From Thermoguttaceae bacterium (GTDB lineage: Bacteria > Planctomycetota > Planctomycetia > Pirellulales > Thermoguttaceae): a stretch of DNA of 57,932 nt. A program made the translations under genes and the position numbers. The notes under the pieces are model-generated. The model saw only the letters and a program-made list of their open reading frames with translations, ran no database searches and was not told the origin of the DNA. The stretch lies in NCBI GenBank assembly GCA_017937685.1, contig JAGBDD010000097.1, positions 1-57,932 on the forward strand, in the 5' to 3' direction. Positions 36,270-43,916 of the stretch are shown one piece after another. How positions within the stretch are numbered: the first letter of the stretch is position 1; every line of letters starts with the position of its first letter.

Positions 36270-38855
36270 TTAACGTCGTTCCTCGGCAACGCGGCGTCGA
36301 TAAAGTTGAATCTTTTCCGCGTATTCCGGTAAAATTTCCGGCGCGGTCGTTCCTTCCAAGCGTCGGCGCGATTCGGGCGGAAGTTCGGCGTTAAACGATT
36401 TATTTTCGTTAGGTTCCGGAGTTTTTTCCGCTTCGTCGTTTTGGAAAACGCCAACCGCCGTCGCGCCGTTTTCGCTTCCCCGCTTTTCTTCGCTCGCGCT
36501 TTCGCCGTCTCCGAAATCGCCGTCGAGCGATTCGTTCCAACCTTCTATTTTTTCAACGTTTACTTCATTTTTTTGATCCCGGCTTTCGTTCGCGGTCAAA
36601 CGTTTCTCTCCCTCGTTCAAAGCGTTCTGCGACAACGCGTCTTCCGTTTTTCCTTCGGGCTCCTTGGTCGACGATTCTTCGCCTTCCTTCCCCTCTTTTT
36701 CCTCCGCTTTTTTTTCCTCTAAATCGCCGTTTATCGTCGATTTTGCGAACAACGCGCCGTCTTCTTTTTCCGACGATCGCGCTCTAACGTTACACGACGT
36801 CCTTTCGTCGACGCCCAACGTCAACAACGCCGCCAACGCGGAAAAACGCCGCCGTTCTCGCCCAACGTCGTCTTCAGCCTTCTCCGCCGACTCGTCTTCG
36901 AAGCCGCCAATTCCTTCAATATCAACGTTTAAGACACCCCCTTTATCATTCGATTCGCTTGCGTCAAAGGTTGTCGGGACGCCTTCTCCCAACGACGCGA
37001 CGGCGTTTTCCAACCGTTCCGCGGCGCGTCCAAAACGATTATTCTCAACGTCTTTCGCGATTTTCGCCCAACGTTCTTCATTTTGCGACGTTATATCGTC
37101 CAACGCGCGCCCAACCGTTTCGTCCGCTCCGCCCGTCCAAGCGCCCAACTCTTTTAAAACGCCTTCGTTTCTTTGCGCAAACTCGATAAACTCTTGCGTC
37201 GACTCGCCTTGCAATCGTTCGCGCAACCGTTCGACGATCGCGACGCATTCCCGTTCCGCCCTTTCCGTTTCCCTCCAAAGCGCGTTAAATCGACGTTTTG
37301 CGTCGTTAAGAGAAACGTCGTTCTCGGGCGACGCGTTAAAATCGCCGTTAAAACTTCCGGCAAAACGCGCCAATAACGCTCGATCTTCTTTCAAAGCGCG
37401 CTTTACAAGGGTTTCTCTTAGTCGCGACGCCGCGTCAAAACGCCAACTTTCGCTTAAAATTCGCGCCGCCATCTCCTCGCGACGCAACATCGTCCCCCAT
37501 TCGCCGACGCGCGCCGACGCTTCCGTTAATATTTTCGTTCGTTCCGTCGACAAATCGCTTCGCAAAACGCGGCTCAATTCCAGCGTCGTCCAATCGCCGA
37601 CGCCGCCCGCCGACGTCAAGCGCGTTTCCAATTCTGTCGAACGCGCCTCCGTCAAAAAAACGGCGACGTCTTTTCCGGTAATTCGACGAGCGGCGCGAGC
37701 CAATCCGTCGACGTCTTCCCCTGCCCCTATTTTACCTATTTTTTCTTTTTCTTCACTCTTTACTAACGCGTTCAATTCGCCTATCTTCGCCAAACGCGCT
37801 TCTATTTGTCGACGTTCCCGCTCCGCCGCCGCGTTCATCCGCCGCGTTTGCGCGACAAGTCCGGTCTCCGGCCTCGACAAATTGGCTCGCAATTCCCGCG
37901 CTAATTGCAAAAACGCCGTCGCGTCGCTCGACGCCGTTTTTTCGTTCGCCCGCGTTTCCGCGTCGACGGCTCGCTTCAACTCCGCCGCAAGCGTTTCGGC
38001 AATTTCCGCGTTTTGGGCAAGTTCGGAAATCAATAATTCCCACGTCGCCAAGTTCAGCGTCTCGTCGACCGCTCTTATCTTCTCCTCTTCAATCTCTCCA
38101 TTCTCTTTAACTTTTTTATTCTCCGCAACTTTTTTTTCTTCCTCTTTCCTTTTATTCTCTTCGTTTCGCTTATTTTTCTCAATTTCGACAGCCGCGTTAT
38201 CGCCGTCGAACGCCGACGCGCAAACGCCCGGTCTATTTCCGTCGCGCTCCTTTTCCCAATTCCCCGCGCTTCCCCAAATTACAATATTCGCCAAAACGCC
38301 TAACGCGCAAAATCTCCTCGTCTTCTCGATTTTTCGAAAACGGTCGGTCGGTCGAGCGGTCAAAACGGCGAAAAGTTCGGGTTCGTCAAGCGTCGACGCA
38401 ATCTCCGCATATCCGCGCGTCGCCAACTCGACGGTCGCGACGCGCAAAGCCTCGGAAGTCGCCTCCGTCTTGGACGAATCGAACGCTTCTTCGCTAAAAT
38501 CGACCGCCGCAACAAAAACCCCCGCTTGTTTCTCAAACCGTTTTTCTAAACGCTTCGCCGCCAACAACGCCGCCCCTCGGCGCCCCCGCGTTTCCGATTT
38601 TTGCTTTAACGCGCCCCAAATCCCGACGCAAACCGCCGCCAACAGGACAATTACGACGTTTTTTTCCACCGTCGACGCGTCTTGCTCAAACCGCCAAGCT
38701 AAAGCGCCGACCCCGACGCCGCCTCCCCAAAGAACGCGCGCTCCCCAACGCGTCGCCCGCTCGACTCGCGCCGCTCGCAACGCTCTTGTCGTCGCGTTCG
38801 CCAGCGCCGTCGAAAAAGAGTCGCTTTCTTTATTGCCTAAACCGCTTCTTTTCAC
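36270..38855 (-). CDS. Membrane-anchored charged coiled-coil protein (DUF4175-like)
   Basis: 861 residues with GTG start at 38855, preceded by AGGGG on the minus strand. Two membrane helices lie near the N-terminus (about 38-54, GARVLWGGGVGVGALAW, and 67-83, NVVIVLLAAVCVGIWGA) and a third hydrophobic segment near 184-197. The rest is highly charged and helical, with a Lys/Glu tract around 230-262 and an acidic Glu/Lys/Ser-rich tail after 640. The last 40 residues (LPPESRRRLEG...LPEYAEKIQLYRR) resemble the C-terminus of DUF4175-type proteins, which in many bacteria accompany MoxR/BatA-like genes; none is adjacent here. The function is unknown. A 731-codon open frame on the opposite strand (36664-38859) is Ser/Phe/Arg-rich, lacks its own signals and is judged a shadow. 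Confidence 0.68.
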   Translation of the reverse strand: MKRSGLGNKESDSFSTALANATTRALRAARVERATRWGARVLWGGGVGVGALAWRFEQDASTVEKNVVIVLLAAVCVGIWGALKQKSETRGRRGAALLAAKRLEKRFEKQAGVFVAAVDFSEEAFDSSKTEATSEALRVATVELATRGYAEIASTLDEPELFAVLTARPTDRFRKIEKTRRFCALGVLANIVIWGSAGNWEKERDGNRPGVCASAFDGDNAAVEIEKNKRNEENKRKEEEKKVAENKKVKENGEIEEEKIRAVDETLNLATWELLISELAQNAEIAETLAAELKRAVDAETRANEKTASSDATAFLQLARELRANLSRPETGLVAQTRRMNAAAERERRQIEARLAKIGELNALVKSEEKEKIGKIGAGEDVDGLARAARRITGKDVAVFLTEARSTELETRLTSAGGVGDWTTLELSRVLRSDLSTERTKILTEASARVGEWGTMLRREEMAARILSESWRFDAASRLRETLVKRALKEDRALLARFAGSFNGDFNASPENDVSLNDAKRRFNALWRETERAERECVAIVERLRERLQGESTQEFIEFAQRNEGVLKELGAWTGGADETVGRALDDITSQNEERWAKIAKDVENNRFGRAAERLENAVASLGEGVPTTFDASESNDKGGVLNVDIEGIGGFEDESAEKAEDDVGRERRRFSALAALLTLGVDERTSCNVRARSSEKEDGALFAKSTINGDLEEKKAEEKEGKEGEESSTKEPEGKTEDALSQNALNEGEKRLTANESRDQKNEVNVEKIEGWNESLDGDFGDGESASEEKRGSENGATAVGVFQNDEAEKTPEPNENKSFNAELPPESRRRLEGTTAPEILPEYAEKIQLYRRRVAEERR

Positions 38856-38988
38856 TTAACGGCCCCTATTTATCTCGACTTTTTATTCGCCGTTTCCTTT
38901 TTTATCGTCTCATTCTCGCCGGTTGCCTGTTTTTATTCAATCGTCCAAAACCGCTTCATTTTCCTTCATCCTCTATTTTACCAGAAAA

Positions 38989-38994
38989 TATACG
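38989..38994 (+). promoter_or_regulatory. Possible -10 box (TATACG) for the secreted protein gene
   Basis: TATACG lies about 160 nt before the ATG at 39154. A weak TTCATC (38965-38970) lies 18 nt upstream. Offered with low confidence. Confidence 0.25.
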
Positions 38995-39153
38995 GAAACG
39001 ACCGTTAAATTCCAAAAATTTTTCCAAGAAACCTCCTTTTCCTCAAAAAAAAGGACGATAACGATTATAACGGCGCTTTCTCAAGAGCCGACTCGTCAAG
39101 GAAGACGCGCGAAATCGCCCGCCGATTTTCGCAAACAAGAAAAAGGATTGAAG

Positions 39154-41667
39154 ATGCTTCGCAACGCCGTTTCAAAGTTCCGCGTTCGCCGGTCGCAGAC
39201 CGGCGCCGTTCAACGCTTAAACGTCGCGGCTCGACGTCGACGCTTGTCCGACGCGCTCGCCGTCGCGACGTTCGTCGCGGCGCTTGCTCTCGGAAACGTC
39301 GACAATTCCGGCGCTTACGCGCAATTTTTCCAATCGAACGCCTCGGAAGCGCAACGTTTTCGCTCGTCTCAATCCGTTCAAACAAGCGCGCGACGCGGCG
39401 ACGCGGCGGCCCAATCGCCCCTTTTTTCCGGAAAATTCGCTCGCGGCGTTTCCGAAAAATTTTCCCGTTCTCCCGAACCGCCAAAAAACAACGCGACGCG
39501 TCGTTACGCGCAAACGCCGGAACGCGGCGTCGGCGGTCGTTCCCCTTATCCGACCGCGCCCGGTTCTTCCGCCGCTCGCGCCCCTTTGTCGCAACGCCCG
39601 ACCAACGTTCCTAACCGCGCTCCGGCGACGAGTTACCGCGCGCCGTTCCCCGGCGCTCCGACGTCCGCGAAGTCCGCCGACGCTCTCGCGCAACCGTCGA
39701 CGAGTCGCGAATCGGCGCAAGAAGCGCTCGCCAAAGTCCCTTGGAACGCGCTTTCGCCGTCGGCGCGCGAAAAACTCGCCGAACTTGCGAAAAATCCGAC
39801 GATTTATCGCCGTCTCCCGATGGCCGGCGGCTACTGCAATCCGGAACTTTTCGACTTTTTCCTCGCCCATCCGCACGCGGTCGTCGGCCTTTGGCGGCAA
39901 ATGGGTTACGACGACGTTTCGATGGCGCAAATCGGGCCGAACCTTTACTCGGTTCGCGAAAAAACCGGCACCGTCGGGCGCGCGCAAATCCTTTACCAAG
40001 ACGACGAACTAACCGTTGTTTATTGCCACGGAAAATACCAAGGCCCCGTCGTTCCGCGCTCTCTCGACGGCGAAATGTTCCTCGTCCTGCAAACGCGTTA
40101 CACGGAAGACCCGACCAAGCGCCCGATCGTCGTTTGCCGGTTGGACGCGTTCGTCGACCTAAAAAACCCGGGCGCCGACCTCCTCGCTCGCACTTTTAGC
40201 GGAGCGTTGGGCAAGCTCGCGGATTCCAACTTCGAACAAACCCTCGCTTTTATCGACAACGTTTCGCAAAACGCGGAAACGAACCCGGGCGCGTTGTCGG
40301 CTTCGATCGCCGGTCTTTCGGAACTTTCTCCGGAAGCGCGCCGTTTGTTCGCCGCCAAAACGTCCGAAAGCGCTCGCCAAGCGCAACTTAGAGCGCGCGG
40401 AGCTTACGTCGATTATCGCCTTTTGCCGAAATTGAACAGTCCGACGCCAACGGTCGCTCGCGTTTTGTCTCGCGAACGCGCCGGAAACGCCGACGTCGCG
40501 CTCGCCGCTCGCGCTCGAACCCTCGAACCGACGCCGAACGCGCCGATTCCCTCCGGCTTCAGCGTCGACGCGCCGTCGATCCGGGCCGGTTCGGCGGTTG
40601 CGCGCTCGCCGTTAAGCGCTTCGCCGTCGGAAACCAACGCCTTCGACAAGCCGTCGCTCGCGCAAAATTCGTTTGCGTTATCCGACGACGCGGCAAGCGA
40701 TTACGATTTTGAAGCGGAACTCGATTGGGAAGAGGAAGAATCGTTTAAAGTCGGCGGCGCTCGCGTCGCGCAACAACCGATTTCCGCGCCGACGCTCGTT
40801 CCGGAAACTTCGGTCGCCAAAGCGACGGCCCGACCGTCGACGCGATTTTCCGACGCGCTCGACCTTGTCGACTTGAACGCAAACGCCGACGATTCCAACG
40901 ATTACGCGTCGCCCCTTCTTACCGCCGACGAAGCGACGACGCTCGCGACCGACGACGAGGCGACGCTGGGAACCGAACCCGAACTTCCGCTTCTTCTCGA
41001 TTTCGAAAACGCGCTTCTTGAAGAGGCGGAACCGAGCAACGAGAACGCCGAGTCGAGCGCCGCGACGGATTCGGTCGCAAAACCGGCTCCGCTGGCCGCT
41101 TTCCCAACGACGAACGCCGCCGACGCGGTCGCGCTTCCGGGTTTGCCCGCCGTTTCCGGCGCCGACGAGTCCGTCAAGTCGAACGACGACGCGTCGTCTC
41201 TTCCGGTTCTCGTCTTCGACGACGCGACGGAATCCGCGGCGCCGACCGTTTCGACGCCAAACGAAACGACGACGGACGACGTTCCGCTCCTTTTGCTCCC
41301 CGACTTCGAAACGTCGAACGCGACTCCGGCTTCCGAAGCGCCGCGAAAGACCGCGTCCAAACCGGCCTCCAAAGTCGCGTTGAAAAACGAGTTAACGCCG
41401 TCGAAAGCGCGCGGTCGCGTCGTCGCGCCGATCGTTCCGAACGCGAAAAAAACGCCGACTTCGAAACCGGCCCAACCGGCGAAGAGCGCGCCGACCGCCC
41501 AACTGGGCCAACCGGCGAAGGACGCGTCCCCCGCTCCGACGCCGGCTCCCGTTTGGCGCGCCGTCGCCCCCAAGCCCGCGCAAGCGCAGGTTGCGCCGCC
41601 GATCGCCGAAACGGCTCGCGTCGCGCCGGAAAAAGGAGCGACGTTCCGCAAACCGGAACTTCATTAA
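39154..41667 (+). CDS. Conserved secreted protein with Pro/Ala-rich tail (planctomycete-type family)
   Basis: 837 residues. The ATG at 39154 is chosen because AAAAGGA lies 6 nt upstream and a signal peptide follows (basic start, then LAVATFVAALALGNV, cleavage near AYAQ). A Ser/Pro/Arg-rich linker leads to a conserved core at about 195-400: NPTIYRRLPMAGGYCNPELF, then HPHAVVGLWRQMGYDD, then KYQGPVVPRS, LVLQTRYTEDP, CRLDAFVDLKNPGADLLA and the FIDNVSQNAE segment. I recognise this motif set as one conserved in planctomycete secreted proteins of unknown function, from memory. The C-terminal 450 residues are low-complexity Pro/Ala/Ser/Asp, with a DYDFEAELDWEEEESF acidic patch near 510-525. It may be an envelope component. 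Confidence 0.75.
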   Translation: MLRNAVSKFRVRRSQTGAVQRLNVAARRRRLSDALAVATFVAALALGNVDNSGAYAQFFQSNASEAQRFRSSQSVQTSARRGDAAAQSPLFSGKFARGVSEKFSRSPEPPKNNATRRYAQTPERGVGGRSPYPTAPGSSAARAPLSQRPTNVPNRAPATSYRAPFPGAPTSAKSADALAQPSTSRESAQEALAKVPWNALSPSAREKLAELAKNPTIYRRLPMAGGYCNPELFDFFLAHPHAVVGLWRQMGYDDVSMAQIGPNLYSVREKTGTVGRAQILYQDDELTVVYCHGKYQGPVVPRSLDGEMFLVLQTRYTEDPTKRPIVVCRLDAFVDLKNPGADLLARTFSGALGKLADSNFEQTLAFIDNVSQNAETNPGALSASIAGLSELSPEARRLFAAKTSESARQAQLRARGAYVDYRLLPKLNSPTPTVARVLSRERAGNADVALAARARTLEPTPNAPIPSGFSVDAPSIRAGSAVARSPLSASPSETNAFDKPSLAQNSFALSDDAASDYDFEAELDWEEEESFKVGGARVAQQPISAPTLVPETSVAKATARPSTRFSDALDLVDLNANADDSNDYASPLLTADEATTLATDDEATLGTEPELPLLLDFENALLEEAEPSNENAESSAATDSVAKPAPLAAFPTTNAADAVALPGLPAVSGADESVKSNDDASSLPVLVFDDATESAAPTVSTPNETTTDDVPLLLLPDFETSNATPASEAPRKTASKPASKVALKNELTPSKARGRVVAPIVPNAKKTPTSKPAQPAKSAPTAQLGQPAKDASPAPTPAPVWRAVAPKPAQAQVAPPIAETARVAPEKGATFRKPELH

Positions 41668-41674
41668 ACTTAAC

Positions 41675-41711
41675 GACCGCGACGTTTTACGAAACGCCGC
41701 GGTCTTTTTTT
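41675..41711 (+). terminator. Intrinsic terminator
   Basis: A 7-bp stem (41675-41681 with 41698-41704) followed by seven T residues, starting 8 nt after the stop. Confidence 0.65.
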
Positions 41712-41826
41712 CGCTATTCGCGCTCTCTTTCCGCGCCGTTCGTTCTCGCCGAAAAAATTTTTCGAACGCAAGTTTTTAATTTGCGCCGGTTGCCGTTTTT
41801 CGTTTCCCCGCCCGCCGCCGCGCGTC

Positions 41827-41855
41827 TTGCAATCCGTTTCGCCGTCGGGTACAAT
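41827..41855 (+). promoter_or_regulatory. Promoter of the beta-helix protein gene
   Basis: TTGCAA at 41827-41832, a 17-nt spacer and TACAAT at 41850-41855, followed by TAGGGCGAG. The leader to the ATG at 41943 is about 80 nt. Confidence 0.55.
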
Positions 41856-41942
41856 TAGGGCGAGACGGTCGAGCGTTCGTCGCGCCGAGCCGTCGTTTGT
41901 TTCCGCAACGCTCTCGTTCTAACGTTTGAAAGGAAAAACGTT

Positions 41943-43814
41943 ATGCCGGTTATTCGCATTTTTCAACGCGTTCCCCTTCGACGCTTCCGCCGACTTTGCG
42001 CGCTTGCCGCCGTCGGGGCGCTCGGTTCCGTCGCGCTCGACCTCAACCGCCCCTTCGACGCTCCGTCTTCGCTCGTCGCAACTTCTTTCGCGACCGACTA
42101 TTACGTTGATTCGCGAACCGGCGACGACGCCGACGACGGGACGTCGCCGCAAAACGCTTGGCGTTCGCTCGAACGCGTTTCGTCGGCGAAGTTGCAACCC
42201 GGCGACGCGGTTTATTTTAAAGCGGGCGAACGTTGGCGCGGCGGGCTAAAACCGGTTTCCGGCTCGCCCGATAAACCGATTCTTTATTCGAGTTACGGCG
42301 ACGGCGCCAAGCCGAGCATTCTTCGTTCCGTCGCGCTGAACGACGAACGCGATTGGGTCAAAGTCGGCGACAACCTTTGGGCGACGCGACCGACGGAAAT
42401 TCGCGTCGTCGGCTCGGGCGGCGACTTTTTGACCGGCTCTTGGGGACTGCATACCGAAAACGGCGCGAGAGCGTCGTTTAACGTTAACGAAGTCGACGGC
42501 GTTAAGACGTTCCGCGTCAAAATCGACGAGTCGGGAACGGCGGGCAACCACGTCCAATGGTCGAACGCGCCGTTCAAGTTGCAACTCGGGAAATCTTACC
42601 GAGTTACGTTCGACGCGAGCGCGTCGATTCCGTTCGAAGCGCCGAGCGTTTCACTGATGAAGGCGGGCTCGCCTTGGAGTTCTTACGGCTCGCTTCTCCA
42701 AAACAAGTTCGCGCCGACGCAAAAAAAATCGCGCCAAGAACTCGTTTTTAAAGCGACGCAAACCGCCGACGACGCGCGAGTTACGTTTTACTTCGGAACG
42801 CTTCCGAAGGGTTGCGAACTCGAAATTTCGAACCTTGTCGTCGAAGAGATCGAAGTCGACGCGCTCGAACTCGACCCGGACGTCGGCAACGTTATCCTCG
42901 ACGGGAAAAAAGCGGCGTTCAAGCGTTGGACGCTCGACGATCTAAAGCAAAACGACGACTTCTGTTACGAACGGAGCGAAGGGCGCGTTTGGTATCGCTC
43001 CGATAAAAATCCGGCTCTCCGTTTCGACTCGATCGAAGCGGCGGTAATGCGGCACGTTGTCGACCTTTCCGGCGTCGAATGGGCGGTTTTCGACGGTCTC
43101 GACCTCCGCTACGGCGCGGCGCACGGCTTCGGCGGCTCCGGCAACGCCCATATTACCGTCCGCAACTGCGATATTTCTTGGATCGGCGGCGGCGACCAGT
43201 ACCGCGAAGGCGGAACCGGGCGACGCGTTCGGTTCGGCAACGGAATCGAATTTTGGTCGGACGCTCGCGACCATCTCGTCGAAAACTGCCGTATTTGGGA
43301 GGTTTACGACGCGGCGATCACCAACCAAGGCTCCGGCGTCAACGTCGAGCGGAACATCGTTTACCGGAACAATCTCATTTGGAACTGCGAATATTCGTTT
43401 GAATATTGGAACCGCGGGCCCGAGTCGGTTACCGAGAACGTCGCGTTCGTCGACAACGTTTGTCTTAACGCGGGTTACGGTTGGGGACACGCGCAACGCC
43501 CCGACCCGAACGGTCGCTGCGTTATGTTTTACTCCAACCAAGCGCAAACGAAAAACCTCGTTTTGCGCGGCAACGTCTTCGCCAACGCGACCGAAAGCCT
43601 CGTTCGCTCCGACGTCGATTGGACGCCGGAACAGCCGCGCTTCGAAAGGAACGTCTATTGGCAAGACGACGCGGCGCTACCTTACGTCAACTGGCTCCGC
43701 AAAAATTACGCGAAAGACGATTTCGACGCTTGGCGACAAGCCGCCGGTCAAGAAAAAAACGGCGAAATCAAGCGCGTCGACGTCCGACGTCTTATCCCGA
43801 AAGACGTTAAGTAA
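41943..43814 (+). CDS. Secreted right-handed beta-helix protein with an inserted carbohydrate-binding-like domain
   Basis: 623 residues with an N-terminal signal peptide (RLCALAAVGALGSVAL). The start motif DYYVDSRTGDDADDGTSPQNAWRSL is that of many pectate-lyase-like and glycan-active beta-helix proteins. Residues about 130-305 form an inserted beta-sandwich-like region (SYRVTFDASASI, then LVFKATQTADDARVTFYFG, then LEISNLVVEEIEVD) resembling family 4/9-type carbohydrate-binding modules. From about 350, beta-helix coils recur: ITVRNCDISWIGGG, DHLVENCRIWEVYDAAI, NIVYRNNLIWNCEYSFE, ENVAFVDNVCLNAG and NLVLRGNVFANATES. A glycan-binding or polysaccharide-cleaving role is likely, but no catalytic residues can be assigned. 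AAAGGA precedes the ATG. Confidence 0.8.
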   Translation: MPVIRIFQRVPLRRFRRLCALAAVGALGSVALDLNRPFDAPSSLVATSFATDYYVDSRTGDDADDGTSPQNAWRSLERVSSAKLQPGDAVYFKAGERWRGGLKPVSGSPDKPILYSSYGDGAKPSILRSVALNDERDWVKVGDNLWATRPTEIRVVGSGGDFLTGSWGLHTENGARASFNVNEVDGVKTFRVKIDESGTAGNHVQWSNAPFKLQLGKSYRVTFDASASIPFEAPSVSLMKAGSPWSSYGSLLQNKFAPTQKKSRQELVFKATQTADDARVTFYFGTLPKGCELEISNLVVEEIEVDALELDPDVGNVILDGKKAAFKRWTLDDLKQNDDFCYERSEGRVWYRSDKNPALRFDSIEAAVMRHVVDLSGVEWAVFDGLDLRYGAAHGFGGSGNAHITVRNCDISWIGGGDQYREGGTGRRVRFGNGIEFWSDARDHLVENCRIWEVYDAAITNQGSGVNVERNIVYRNNLIWNCEYSFEYWNRGPESVTENVAFVDNVCLNAGYGWGHAQRPDPNGRCVMFYSNQAQTKNLVLRGNVFANATESLVRSDVDWTPEQPRFERNVYWQDDAALPYVNWLRKNYAKDDFDAWRQAAGQEKNGEIKRVDVRRLIPKDVK

Positions 43815-43855
43815 AACGCTTGAAAACGCCGTTCCAACGAACGCGCAATAAAAAA

Positions 43856-43898
43856 CGGGCGGCTCTCCCGATTCGAGAAAGCCGCCCGCGTTTGTTTT
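43856..43898. terminator. Bidirectional terminator
   Basis: A 9-bp stem (43856-43864 with 43880-43888) flanked by AAAAA on the left and a T-rich run on the right. It serves the convergent genes ending at 43814 and 43917. Confidence 0.75.
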
Positions 43899-43916
43899 AG
43901 CGGAGTCGCAACCGCT

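Noticed and set aside
36664..38859. 731-codon plus-strand frame opposite the charged membrane protein
   Set aside because: Ser/Phe/Arg-rich with no signal, motif or clear ribosome site; the minus strand has hydrophobic helices and a DUF4175-like end.
38923..39153. Upstream extension of the conserved secreted protein
   Set aside because: The signal peptide begins after 39154 and the extension includes the possible -10 box.
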